Positions 43,952 through 56,173 of a DNA stretch of 64,000 bases are shown here, in pieces; within the stretch, counting starts at the first letter, position 1, and each line of letters opens with the position of its first letter. The notes under the pieces were generated by a model that did not search any database, had not been told where the DNA came from, and saw only the letters and a program-made list of their open reading frames with translations. The DNA comes from Gonocerus acuteangulatus (taxonomy: Eukaryota; Arthropoda; Insecta; Hemiptera; Coreidae). A program made the translations under genes and the position numbers. The stretch is taken from contig OX328124.1 in NCBI GenBank assembly GCA_946811695.1, positions 62,147,507 to 62,211,506 of the forward strand, in the 5' to 3' direction.

Positions 43952-45683
43952 CAGGGTGTCCCGTAAATGTCTAGTCATATTGAGAGGGGTGATAGAGGAC
44001 CCTTAGGGGAACAAAAAATGTTCTATGACGATTTCCCGAATTCTCGCCCATAAGGAAGAAAACGTTGTTTTATTGTTTTATCGAGACAAACATGGTTTTT
44101 AGAAACATAATCGTTGTAGCTCCGTCCCAGGTGGTACTACTAGAAAGGGAGTGAAACCAATCGAAAGCTGAGTGAATTTACTATAAGACTAGTTGGGAGT
44201 AAACGTAAAAATGAATGAATGTAAGTATGTACATCTTACAAAAAAAGGCAATTCTAAATTTCCTGACATTTTATTGATATTTCTTTCCAGCGTTACTCCT
44301 CAATGGGCAGGATCTGAGATTTCCGGGTTTCAGAAAAACTTCCTCATTTAACCAGCTTTCCATTCATGTATCACAACCCTGTGTTATTGAAGTATTTGAA
44401 CGGTTTAAGTACAAAAGTTTAAAAAAAAACATGGATCTGTGAAAAGAAAATTATATTTTTTTCTTCAGTTTATTCAAAAAGCTGAAGGGAAATATTTATT
44501 TTTATAAATGTTTACATAAATATTAAGTAAATATTTACTTAAGACAATAAAAAAAAATTACTTCCACGAATATAAAAAAAATTCCTAAAACAGTAAATAA
44601 ATAAAATACACATTTATTTTGAATTTGTTGATTCAGGTAACTAATACTGGGTCCAGGAGGCGGCCATTAAGGAACCCCAACCATACATTAACCTCAAAAA
44701 TTATTATTTTTACCTAGATCACGCATTTGAACACATTTTTCCAGGTACTTATATTTAGAAAACAAATGCTTTACCTTAAATTAATACTGATGGCTACGCT
44801 TGTGAAACTCACTGGGATTCTGAGCCCATGCGTTTTTGTTGTGGTAATTAAAAATTCTATCCCTCATAAATAACATGTACATAGTCCTGTAAAAATGTGT
44901 TCAAATGCGTGATATAGGTAAAAATAGTAATGTTTGAGGTTAATTTATGGTTGGTTTTCCTTAATGGCCGCCTCCTGGACCCAGTATTAGTTACCCGAAT
45001 TAATAAATTCAAAATAAATGTGTATTTTATTTATTTACTGTTTTAAGATTTTTTTTTATATCCGTGGAAGTAATTTTTTTTTTACTCTTTTAAGTAAATA
45101 TTTACTTAATATTTATGTAAACATTTATAAAAAAAAATATTTCCCTCATGCTTTTTGAATAAATTGAAGAAAAAATATAATTTTCTTTTCACAGATCTAT
45201 GTTTTTTTTTTTAAACTTTTGTTCTTAAATCGTTCAAATACTTCAATAACACAGGGTTGTGATACATGAATGGAAAGCTGGTTAAATGAGGAAGTTTTTC
45301 TGAAACCCGGAAATCTCAGATCTTGCTTATTGAGGAGTAACGCTGGAAAGAAATATCAATAAAATGTCAGGAAATTTAGAACTGCCTTCTTTTGATAAGA
45401 TATACATACTTACATTCATTCATTTTTACGTTTACTCTCAACTAGTCTTATAGTAAATTTACTCAGCTTTCGATTGGTATCACACCCTTTTTATTAGTAC
45501 CACCTGGGACGGAGCTACAACGATTATTCTTCTAAAAAGTACGTTAGTCTCGAAAAAACAATAAAACGACGTTTTCTCCCTTATGGGCGAGAATTCGGGA
45601 AATCGTCATAGAACATTTGTTATTCCCCTAAGGGTCCTCTATCACCCCTCACAATATGACTAGACATTTACGGGACCACCCTG
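43952..45683. mobile_element. Giant hairpin foldback element, 1.73 kb, TA target
   Basis: The ends are CAGGGTGTCCCGTAAATG and its near complement (CGGGACCACCCTG). The left half (to about 44765) pairs with the right half (from about 44865) nearly throughout: 'taagggtcctctatcaccc', 'ggtggtactac', 'ccagctttccattcatgta' and 'ggaggcggccattaaggaa' all recur inverted. The loop is about 100 bases. CAGGG ends and TA flanks suggest Tc1/mariner-type mobilisation. There is no transposase. Confidence 0.85.
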
Positions 45684-45699
45684 TATATATATATACACA

Positions 45700-46687
45700 T
45701 ATTTTGGAGAGGGTCATTCTCGCTATAGGTTTGATGAAGATTAGAAGACGATTTCAAGTTATTCATGAGTCCAAGCTCAGTAGCTCAATTCCTTCGCAAT
45801 AAAACAAAACGCAACAATGAATCCAGAAACTGATCCCAAATTCCAATAACAGAATATGAAATTGAATAGAAACCCGACGCGTAATTAAAAATGGCGTAAG
45901 AAACAAGGTGAATTTACTTTGGATGAAATTTGGAGTAGAAGAATGAGTTCAAGCAGGTTGAAAAGAATTACCGAACAAGATTGGTTAAATTAGTAAAAAA
46001 GGAGAAAAAGAGAAATGCGAGGAGAGACGGAGGTTTGTGAGAGTGAATTGTTGAAGAGAATGTTTCAAGAGGGAAATGGTAGAACAGAACTCAACTAGCT
46101 TCAGCCCTTCCTTCACATACACACAAAGCACATTACCTGCACATTCCTCTTGTTCAACTTATTGTAAATAGAAATGCAGTACAAAAAAGGCAATTGTACT
46201 TTCACAATCTAGGCAATCTTACTTAGCGCAGTTTCATATCTTCCGTTATTGATTTTGTTATTTTCGATCTCCGGGTGAAGTATGGGTCAAAAACCAATAA
46301 CTGTATTAATATTTTATTTATATCCATCAGCTGCGGAGGTAAATAAGCAGTAATCCTTTTACCGCCCATTTGCATGGTCAGACGGCGAGTTGATCTAAGC
46401 GCATAACCGCTTTAGCGCAACGCCGAACGCTCAAAATGGTCATTTATTTTTGGCCTTCCTGCACTTCTAGACCACTGTGTTCCGATGAGTATGTCCCGCT
46501 AAGTTAAAAGCGACGGCTGTTAACTTTTAATTATCCTTTCGCTTCGCAGCAAAATAATAAATACCTTTTACATGTTGTTTTCTAAAATATACAATCATTA
46601 TTTTCGGACGTTTATAGTCAGTTTTGTGCATTCCACACGACATGTAAGTATTTTTAATTTTTTAAATATTGTAATTATTATTATTAT
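45700..46687. other. Unassigned DNA
   Basis: No gene. The block at 46330-46530 is GC-richer with no recognised content. Confidence 0.45.
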
Positions 46688-46822
46688 TTTAGCACGTTTC
46701 CTCCCTCCCTCTAAAGGGAGGAACCCCGCTTATAAGGCTGACCTCATGATGCAATCCGGAAGTGCCGACTAGAGAATTTTACTTTTCAGAACCCCTAGAG
46801 AACGAAAATAACGGTGGTTCTA

Positions 46823-46878
<56 letters not shown>

Positions 46879-47055
46879 GTGTGTGTGTGTGTTTTTGCGC
46901 TCTAGCTCAATGAATAATGGTCCGATTTGATGAAATTTGGTACAAAAATCTTTCTCCTAATTTGAAAGGTCAAGTTCGTTAACAAGCAGAATCCGTCTAT
47001 TGGAACTTGGTTTTAGGAGTGAAATTCGCGCGAAAAAAATCATTACGCTTAGTAA
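46688..47055 (+). repeat. R1 family, 5' part
   Basis: Starts TTAGCACGTTTCCTCCCTCC with a CCCTCTAAAGGGAGG palindrome, then 'gctgacctcatgatgcaat', a (TA)n array (46826-46875), a GT run, 'aatggtccgattt' and 'ggtcaagttcgttaac'. The order equals the copy at 16710. It fades after 'gaaattcgcgcgaaaaaaatc'. The frame 46572-46772 is not coding. Confidence 0.7.
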
Positions 47056-47059
47056 ATTA

Positions 47060-48054
47060 GTTTATCTGAAAGTAGGGTAACGCTAAATTACTAATTTGCT
47101 CATAGCGGCTGTCATGTAACTAAGCTCAGTAAATAGTGCGAGTATCTGAGTTTTAAAATAAACTAAATTGGTTAATCGACTTAAGCCACCAAACCCGCAT
47201 TGGTTTTTACTACTATCACCATAGGCGCTCAACAGTTGTATCGGTTTTCTCCGTTGTAATGATTGTGGGATGTTCTCTTTGTAAAAGAGGGCGCTTTTAT
47301 TATGATTAAGAAGATCAATAAACAAAAATGTTAACTTTATATAACGACAGAAATGGTCATTACGTGATATGAGAGGTCTTTTTTATAGGGTCGCATTTTC
47401 GTTCCATGTTCGTGCATTATTTGCGGGCTGTCAGGTCATGATTTAATATCTAATATAACACCCTCAATAATACAATTAAATCAGATGAAAAACCTCCAAA
47501 AATTACAATTTTATGTTTACCATAATCCTATCTTGTATGTGTCAGAGCTCAGGTGACAATTGCTATGGATGTTAAAGTACTTTAAAACAAATATATCTGA
47601 CTGTCCATATATGTAAGTAAATTTATGTATGTTGATAATCTATCCGACATAACAGTAGCATGAAGTTGCTATTAAGTGAAAGGTTTTGTATTCTCTAAAC
47701 TGTGCCAGAGCGAGCAGAGAAACGGAGTGGTTTAATTCGGTTTTGGAGAGCCAGAATGGAGTTTATGTTATTTCAGTAGCTCCTATTACGGAATTCACTT
47801 AGCAGAACTCCCACTCAAGCTACCCCTAAAGCTTCTACCTTCAAGCAGAGTAACTCTTCAAATAACTGCATAAAATGGACTATATTATTTATAAATTAAA
47901 TAACTTTAGTTATATAATGAACGCTCTTAATAACGTATATTGTTTAAATTAAAACTTTAGAAGAGTAACCTAAAAGCCCAAATAAATTAGAAACCAAATA
48001 AGTAATAATAAAATCTAATAACACAAATCTGGAACTATTCGGATTCACAGTTTC
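47060..48054. other. Unassigned AT-rich DNA
   Basis: No gene or element recognised. Confidence 0.45.
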
Positions 48055-48562
48055 CAACCCGTGACCCCCGGATCAAGATCTAGCTGTGTGCAAAGTTTGA
48101 TCAAAATCGGTCGAAAGAGTGGATTTATTTAAGGAACAAACACACAGACACACAGGTGGTTGACGTTTTTGTCTTACCCTACGACACTCCCCGGACCACG
48201 ATCTACCTATGTGCCAAGTTTAGTAAAAATCGGTTGAACGGTGTGGATTTGTATAAGGAACAAACATACAGACAGACAGCTGGTAGACTTTTTTGACCTA
48301 GCTTACGAGACTTCCCGGGTCAAAACCTACCTGTGTGCCAAATTTGGTCAAAATCGATCAAACGGTGTGGATTTGTATAAGTAACAAACATACAGACAGA
48401 CAGCTGGTAGAATTTTTTGACCTAGCTTACGAGACTTCCCGGGTCAAAACCTAGCTGTGTGCCAAGTTTGGTCAAAATCGATCAAACGGTGTGGATTTGT
48501 ATAAGGAACAAACATACAAACGGACAAACAGACAGACTCGTGATTTATATATATATATATAT
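48055..48562 (+). repeat. 121-bp tandem array, four units
   Basis: Four units of about 121 bases share 'gtgtgccaagtttggtcaaa', 'aatcg(g/a)tcaaacggtgtgg', 'ataaggaacaaacatacaga' and an ACAG(ACAG)n run. Units 3 and 4 are almost identical and unit 1 is most divergent, as expected for stepwise expansion. The array ends 'actcgtgatt' plus a TA run (48547-48562). This end type is common at the 3' side of arthropod retroposons and Helitrons; which family owns it here is not clear. Confidence 0.8.
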
Positions 48563-48599
48563 AGATAATTTTTAACTATACATAAAAATGTAAATTTCT

Positions 48600-50168
48600 T
48601 TAGATAGGTCATGGAGCTTATTTTAATTGAGCGAATGTTCTTGAAGTCTTCATATCCAATTTTATGTAAATATAAAAAATTGTTATTTTCGATTGGCCTC
48701 TTTTCCATTGAATAAAATAGTTCAAAATACAATATTTGGTGATATTGTTGATAAATAACGAGATGTAATAAATAACGAAATAGTTTATTTTAATACATTT
48801 AATACCATATTTAAGACAATACTATCTCCATCATTTGTTGTGTTGTTTCTAAAGATATGTCTACTGTATTTGTTTCTATAAATTAATTTATTTTTACGAC
48901 AAAGCCATCAAAGGAATATCTTTAATAAATGAGTTCTGTTATGAGCCAAATTTTAACTGATTTCAGGGTCTATACTATTATGATTATAGAATAGAAATAG
49001 TAATAAAAGCCTGGAAGTACAAAAACATTGTTCTGTAGGAAAAATTCCCATTAAACATATATTCATTTATTTTTTAATCACTGCTCCACATCTTAGGGAA
49101 TTGGCTGATAAGATGGAGTTGTGTTCTATTGTTTTAAATTTATGCTTTAACATTTACCTAATTTACTCTTCACGAAATCAGTTTCATAAATCAGTGAGCT
49201 AAAATAACCTATTTGTACTGAGGTGTTTGTTTTTTTTTTGTTCATTTCAAATATTTAAAAGAATGTAACGCGTTCGCTTACAAGATGAGATATACTTTGT
49301 AAAAAAACCAGTGCCCATAATTTAAGATTCTCTGAAAATTATAATTTATACTTGGGCTTCGAATAGTGGAGGAAGTGACCAAACCACTATCTACTAGTTT
49401 TATATTTATTAATTGTTGTAAAAAGATTAAGGCCTAAACTCCTTTGATAAGGATTAGACCTAACTCTTGCTCATTTATGTCGTGTAATATTCAAGCCATT
49501 TTGATATATATTTTAATGATAAAATACATATATAATATAAAAGTGAACCTGTCGATAGTATTAATAAAAAGCTCATCCCCATAGACGAGCTGACACGGGG
49601 GATGAGAATCATCGGCTAATATAAGCGAACCCTATAGGATGGTGTCATATCCAGCCTGTCCCAAATATAAGATGGTTTTATTACAAAATAGGTCCCCTTT
49701 CATGTCCATGGACAAATTCTCCTGGCACCTTTCAGATTGTCAATAAATAGTATTTCACATTATTTCCACGGCCCTACTCTCACTGACGGATAACCCTCAT
49801 ACTACTGTCACAGCATGTCTTTCAATCACATTGTACAGTATTACAGGACTATGACAATTTTACTATTTTTAAAGCTTTAAAAAACATTGATGTATAACAA
49901 GAACAGACATGCAGGACAGATTCCATCAGGATAAATTAACAAAGATAGTTTTAATATTGCAGGAAATGATAAATATAAAAATGGATTAATTTATAAAAAT
50001 ATATTATGTAAATTGTCATTAGATTTGGAAGTTCATGATACATGTATTTATAGGGGCACTTCCTTGCCCATATGCTGGTGTTACAGTCTCCCTACCACAT
50101 TTGCGTTAGAGTGACCCTACTTGACCAAATACTCATACACTTACATCTGGTACACCACGAAGAGGTGC
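48600..50168. other. Unassigned AT-rich DNA
   Basis: No supported gene or repeat. Confidence 0.45.
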
Positions 50169-50483
50169 TTAGTTAAAATTTAATTTAATTGCATTCGTCC
50201 ATTTCGAGCCTGCTAAACCTCGTTTTACGGTGAAAGATTTGTTAGCCTTTTGGAGTATCATTGAAAAGATTGCCTCCTTGTCTAAGACCTTGTCATTTGC
50301 AGGATGCGATTCATCAATTGCCCCCTCACGGAGGTATTGTCTTATCTTCCTAATGCTGGTGATAGAGGAAGTTGAGACATTAAGTCGTGCTGTACAATTA
50401 GCTACTTCATCACTGAAATTGAATAAAGATGAGCTTGACACTGTACTATGGAGCAGTGTTGAAGGGGAGCTACCTACACGCAA
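50169..50483 (-). pseudogene. Possible transposase N-terminal fragment (HTH-like), unassigned
   Basis: A 104-codon frame. Residues about 25-50 (VANCTARLNVSTSSITSIRK) have the spacing of a helix-turn-helix, followed by LREGAIDESHP and VLDKEAIFSMIL, which recalls the HTH-then-basic-linker start of some DDE transposases. The plus-strand frame of 146 codons covers the same DNA and ends in the SINE tail at 50614-50664, so one of the two is a shadow. I cannot name the family with confidence. Confidence 0.25.
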
Positions 50484-50603
50484 CCAACCACCCCGAGAAA
50501 CAGCTTATAGTACGTACCCTTATAGGGAAAGAGTTTATTTGTCTCGTGCCGTTATTGGGATACTATGTGCGTCTAAACTGTTTAATATTACATTGTTTAT
50601 TTA

Positions 50604-50674
50604 TTTTGAAATTTTTTTTATTTTATTTTTTACGGCGCATCGACAAATCTGGGCCATTAGCGCCTTTTGAAATT
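50604..50674 (-). mobile_element. Tail-only SINE insertion with perfect target-site duplication (copy 3)
   Basis: TTTTGAAATT flanks the insert at 50604-50613 and 50665-50674. The 51 inserted bases read on the minus strand as GGCGCTAATGGCC...GTCGATGCGCC (50634-50664), then an A/T-rich (AAAATAAAAT) tail. This is the same 3' tail as on SINE family 2, again with nothing upstream of the hairpin motif. Confidence 0.8.
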
Positions 50675-50699
50675 ATTTTTTAAAATTATGTAAATAATA

Positions 50700-51357
50700 T
50701 CTTACAGAGTTCCTAGATGATTTCAGTTGATGTAGAAACAGTAGTACCACATACAGATATACATATGGAGTGTGTCCTAGGGTACTTGGATCACCCTATG
50801 TAGGTTCCGAGCATACCAAATTACAAAATGAGCTTGGGCACGTCTATTCTGAATTATGAAGTAAATGTTTGTAAAATTACTCCCCGAGAAACTCTCCATT
50901 TCTTCAACAGTCCTAATTTTTTAAATTACCAGTGTAACGTATTTTATATTAACGATCTATTTTTATAATGATTATATTCCAAGCAATGTTTAAATTCGAC
51001 GTTTCCGATGAAGCGTGATGAATCCCCGCATACTAAAAATCCAATTATTTTAAAATATCGTTGTTTCGTACTCTAGGACGAAGCATTGAACAGACAGTCA
51101 GCTATACAATGTTTTACGAATTAAAATTATTAAAAAGTAATATCTAAATTTTCCTAATAAGCCAAACAAGTATGCTGCACTCTTTTTTATTTGAAACATT
51201 ATGTGACTCTAAACAATCCAAAAAAGGGGTTTAGTTTGTTTTGTTACATCAGTTGATCTTTGAAAGTGAATTGTTGAAGATCCCTCGGTTAACATTTTCC
51301 ACCAATGATAAATCGGAAAAAATTGCTTTTTTCAACGAATACGACCGGCAATAATTT
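50700..51357. other. Unassigned AT-rich DNA
   Basis: No gene or element recognised. Confidence 0.45.
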
Positions 51358-51540
51358 ATAGTGGGGTTTCCCGTGTTCTAGTGTCTAGCGCCTTAAATTC
51401 ATAGGCGGGAGATGGTGGGTTCGATCCCCACCAGCGCACAGTGGGACGAATGGGCAATCTAGGAGGAAAAAATTCTGTATTACTTAAATGGACAGGGCAA
51501 CTAGTTTTAAGGCGCTTTGCAATCAATGCGTAGTAAATAC
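51358..51540 (+). mobile_element. tRNA-derived SINE, family 1-like
   Basis: Head: GGGGTTTCCCGTGTTCTAGT with an A-box-like GTTCTAGTGTCTAGCG, and a good B box GGTTCGATCCCCACC. The 60 codons on the opposite strand are a shadow. The body differs from the 35162 copy but ends AAGGCGCTTTGC...ATGCG, a variant of the shared tail. No target-site duplication was identified. Confidence 0.6.
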
Positions 51541-51660
51541 ACATATTAACAAGTCAGCAGCTACATCTTTGTCTTTGTTAAAGAATAGACTTGAAATAAA
51601 AACACTCAACTGACCTGATCCAGGCATGTAAAGGCAATGTATCAAATTTGTAATATTCCT

Positions 51661-51798
51661 TTAGCGCGGTTCCTCCCTCCCCCTATGGGGAGAAACACCG
51701 CTTATAAGGTTGACCTCATGACACTATCCAGAAATGGCAACTAGAAAGTTTTACGTTTCAGGACCTATAGAACTAAAACATAATGGTGGTTCAAATAT

Positions 51799-51858
<60 letters not shown>

Positions 51859-52397
51859 AGATATTTTCTACATGTTTTAATTTCATCTAAACTAAGATAT
51901 TTAAAGTTTGGTGGCACGGAGTGTTAAGAGCTCACGCCTTAACCCTCACGGCTACCGGGTCTCCAAAAAAAAAAAATAAAAAAAAAAAATAATACTATGA
52001 AATAGATAATGTACGGTAACAGCTGTTCTGTTATCTTCCTAGCAACGCTTGCTGCCTAGGCTTGCCTGCTCTAACCAACTAAAACTTTAAACCCCTCTAA
52101 AAATACTTAAAAATTCGAATATCAAAAAATCCTTTCTTAGTGAGTGCCTACGTTGTATAGGGAGTGTCCATGCAAAATTTTCTGTCGAGTGGTTTGGGCT
52201 GGGGGATGATAGGTCAGGTTACATTTGGAGTTAAGGAAGTATTGGAGTAAGAAATATGTTTTAATAGGCATGATAAGTTTTTTATCTCTTCGTAAAACGG
52301 TTGAAAAATAGTGGTAAATGTAAGGCGACTATTCGAAACCATACTAAATGTTCTATAAAAAAAATGTTCTGAAGCAATTTTCGAGTCGGACTTTTTT
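51661..52397 (+). mobile_element. R1 family copy interrupted by a SINE-containing segment
   Basis: R1 start TTAGCGCGGTTCCTCCCTCC with 'cccctatggggag', (TA)n (51804-51856), then 'atattttctacatgttt' and 'aagatatttaaagtttg' as in 17245-17280. The sequence breaks off at 51906 and resumes at 52216 with 'acatttggagttaaggaagt' as in 17298. It ends TCGAGTCGGACTTTTTT. The 300-base interruption is a separate segment also found at 63386. Confidence 0.75.
51907..52215. repeat. Inserted segment: SINE family 2 head fragment plus R3 sequence (copy 1)
   Basis: The first 57 bases are a minus-strand fragment of the SINE 2 head (GGAGACCCGGTAGCCGTGAG and the class II variable-arm part). After an A-rich run comes a 250-base sequence (R3: 'taatactatgaaatagata', 'agcaacgcttgctgcctag', 'gggggatgataggtcag'). 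The SINE 3' part and any R1 bases are absent. 51931-52215 is almost identical to 63386-63651. Confidence 0.75.
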
Positions 52398-52599
52398 AAT
52401 TGAAGACAACAGAGGAAGATCGTTCATAGATATCTGAGTAGCTCTACAAGGTTTTGAATAATTTCTTTTTGAGCTGAAACAAGTCTCTGAGTTTTGAGGC
52501 TTACAATGCTCTGAACGTTCATGGTTTCGAATGTTTCAGTAACGGACATATCACACGATGAAGGATGACAATTACCCTTCGGTTTGGATTCTTGGGGGG

Positions 52600-54012
52600 G
52601 GGGGGGATGATGGGTAAATATAAAGGCCGTTAATAACTTTAACGCAGGGAAAAGTAGTATCCCCTCTGATAATTGATCTTTCGAAAATGAACATGATTTC
52701 TGTCTTTTTCAGGGCATTACGATTGAATGTTGGGAGAGCAATAGTTCTTCCAGGCATATAACACTGTTCAATCACTCGGTTGGTGAATCATTCTAGTACA
52801 CAAGATATGCCACTGTGAGTACGTGGACCGAAGCTTTACTTTCCTCCTACAAATCGTACGAGGGGAAGAACACTTGTAAGCTCGTTCCTAACCCCTTCAA
52901 GAAAACGAAAGCCTAAACCATTGGTATTCCAAAATCAAGTATTCCTGTTGACTAGAAGCAGTGTGTATTTTTTTAATTTCTAAAAAATGTCTTGAACCTT
53001 TCCTAATTCATTACCTACCCCAGCATCAGCTAATTGAGCGTTAATAACCGGAAAATGTTTTCATACCTTTATTCTTCCCCGCGTTCAAAGTGGATTTTTT
53101 TTTTTTTTTTCAAAACAATTAATGCCTGAATGAGGGAAAGTTTCGTAGATAGTGAGCTCCAGAAAAAAGCTGGAAGAAGGAAGAAAACCTGGAAGAATCT
53201 CAGTTTAAATGGGAACCAGCAGTTGTACGAGTATAGTTTTATCCAACTTCGTTCAAGAGTGCCGGGAAAAGAGGGTCCTTCTCAAGCTGCTCTGCTGCAA
53301 CTTCGGTCGGTTCTTCGTAGAACCACTCTACACAAAATCAAAGTTTCTCAAGATAAATGAAGAATACTATACTAATATCAGTGGCTTAATATCATATACA
53401 CAACACTGTGTTTTTGCCCATTGCTCAACAACGCTTACTGGCGTTTTCAATAATTTTATATCCCTCATAAATCTTACACACTTTACATAACGTAAAGCAT
53501 ATTAAAATTTAAAGGAACGCTCAGAATCATACACTAGCAGCGACACTTAATAGATGAAAAAATAAAGAATACTTTCGGCTGACAACTTTTCTTAAATTGA
53601 CCAATAGTATTTGCTCCTTATATTGTTTTTATTTCTTTTTATTGTCAAAAAGTAAAACTTTATTTATACTTCGAAAATAATGTAGACTATTATTCATTTT
53701 CATATATTCTAGTTTCCTACAGGGTGGAAATCCCGCTTAGGACGTCTATACGTTCAAAATACAAAAAAACTATAACTAACATTTTTAAAAACCTCAAAGA
53801 TACTAGATAAAATTTGAGAGTATAGATCATCACGTCTACAAGAAGATTATGCAAGAAAATTAAAATTTAATATTGTCATGGTTAATAATGATGATGTGAC
53901 TCTCGAAACCGCTCCAGGAAAAATAATATCATCAGCAGAGGTAGGCTTTTAAATTCCTTGCATGATGGTGGACCCAAAACCAACACCCCGAACTCGTTAC
54001 CTTTTAGTCACA
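52600..54012. other. Unassigned DNA
   Basis: No supported gene. A 12-base G run lies near 52596-52607 and a T run at 53094-53110. The two overlapping plus-strand frames in the GC-richer block 53130-53360 contain no recognised motif. Confidence 0.45.
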
Positions 54013-54377
54013 AAAAGTCCGACTTGTGGGAATTGCATCTTCTTAGCGCGTTTCCGTTTGTATCCCTTGTGTCATTTACAAATGTCAGAATAAAAATAGT
54101 TAATACTTTGTCCATATCTTTGGTAAAAAATATAGACACACCTTAACATTTCACGTGAGATCTCATAGCGAGGGAAGATCTTAGGCACAACAACAGGAAA
54201 CTGACGGTATCCTAAGCGGAAATTACTCAATTTAAGCACTGATTGCTCCGAACTGAAAACTCAAATAAGAACGAACCTTATTTGTAGGAATTTTAATATG
54301 CTTTTTTGTAATCTTGGTCAATCTCATAAGAGTAGTTCCTCCATATGGAGGTAGATAGGAAACGCGCTGGAAAACAT
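54009..54377. mobile_element. R1-family foldback, short and divergent
   Basis: Left end AAAAAGTCCGACTTGTGGG, 'aattgcatcttcttagcgcg', like the left arm at 336-435. The right part (54340-54377) reads on the minus strand as AGCGCGTTTCCTATCTACC with 'tccatatggagg', which is an R1 front. So two R1 ends face inwards across 300 bases without the middle. Confidence 0.5.
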
Positions 54378-56173
54378 TATCTGGAAGCAGGAAAAGATGG
54401 TGAAGGTCCTATTAGTTGGATTTTCTTCTGACAAATCGGCGCACATAAACCATAGTTAGATAGTAGATACACATGCTAAAAATAAATATTTTACGTGAAT
54501 CACAAAATATTCTATGAAAATATAGATAACACATCTATCGCAACAATAGCTTAATACGCAATGTACCATTTGCATGAACGATGAGAATTATATGCAACGC
54601 GTGCCCGTGGAAATAGAACTGAAGCGATGCTGTGAATGCTTGTTGACACCGTCCTATAAATACACTATCTGCAGAGAGAAAACAGATGTTACTTCTCTAC
54701 CTGTCATCCGTCAGCCATGAAAGTCTTCCAATAAAGCAATACTTTGTTTTTTGGTTTTAAATTTCTACAAACAATTTTCGGAACAGGAAACATAGTTGTC
54801 TTTAATATTTAAAGAATATAAAAATAGTTCTATTTAAGTATCTGTGTTGTCAATAATATATTCTCTTTAGCCAGTGTTGATAGTATGAAGTGCCAAATAA
54901 TAACGTAAAGGATATTGTACGCAAGGAAAACTGTGGTGTATGTAAGAAACGATCATGTTTTAAAATATAACAATTATTAGAACAGTATAAAGAAAAAGTA
55001 AATGTATATACATAAATCAAACTCCGGTTAGTTACACCACTTATAACTCAGGAACGGCTGAGAACCCTGAATACCAGAACGCCTATTAAAATATTGTAAA
55101 CATTCACTGAAAAACTTATGATGAACATTTATAAATCAAGTAGGATATGAATACGCTTCATCTACCACAATTGACAGCTTACGGCTATTTATTTCCTTCA
55201 GTCATTCATTTCCTGAATGAAACATTTCCAATGATAACACAATTTATCTGTGTTATTTATGTTTATCTGTTTAACTCCTTAGGCATTTTAATTAAATTGC
55301 AGATTGCAGTTGAATTTCCTATATCATAAGATTAATTACCCTGATCATAATTTTGTCATTGTCAAGACAAAAAAATTGTGTCTTATTACTTGTCTGGTCA
55401 AAAGAGAGGATTTAAAGATATACAAGGTTTCTTGGTTTGACACTCTCCTGTACATAATTTTCTGTTCTACTTTAAACCCATAATGTCCAGTGCCTCGTCA
55501 CCTGGTGCGGGCTTCAGCCTGCATATATTCATGATCGGCAGTCTAGGTCCAACTATTCAATAAATTATATTTGTCAGATCCTGATTAGCTGTGTATCCTT
55601 CGAATCCCTATCATAGTCCGTAAAATTCAGGCTGATATGTAATAAATATGATAGCTACCTGAAGCAGGTTTCCTCAACGTGTTTGTTCAATTAGTTCCAA
55701 CAACTGTGCCATTTCTAATAGAACATACGAAGAGAATGTATGAAAACTACAATTTTCTGACTATTTAATGGTATATGAACGGTTATAGGTGATACTAAGT
55801 AAATTTTGAATATCCTTCTTATGTAGATAGTAAGAGGAGATAGAGGTGAGAGGACGTGAGAAAATCGTTATAGGATCCCTTCTCCTGGTACTCCCGATAA
55901 ATATTAATGTGGAGGAGGGTCATCTCCCTCTACTTCACGTCTTACTCTATCCCTGTCCAACCCAGTCCCCGCTTCTACTGCCCCTTTATTTTTCACTAGT
56001 ACAACAAACAAACTCAATCAATTTATTCATTTACTAATCAGCAATATTTTTTATTAATACAATTTGACGATCTGAGTAAAAATAAGTTTTTGGTGCGTTT
56101 GATAATTTTATATTTTATTTATTTTTTGATCCAGCAAGAATTGAAGAATAATTACTGACAAGGGCTAAGTATA
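54378..56173. other. Unassigned AT-rich DNA
   Basis: No gene is supported. Several 60-codon frames exist with no motif. Confidence 0.45.

Noticed and set aside
48055..48562. CRISPR array
   Set aside because: The 121-bp units are contiguous and similar along their whole length, without unique spacers; the genome is eukaryotic.
50230..50670. 146-codon plus-strand frame
   Set aside because: No recognisable motif; it is antisense to a slightly more protein-like frame, and its C-terminal part is a SINE tail insertion.
53130..53490. Overlapping frames of 76 and 93 codons
   Set aside because: Two frames of the same strand are open together, which reflects composition; neither resembles a known protein.
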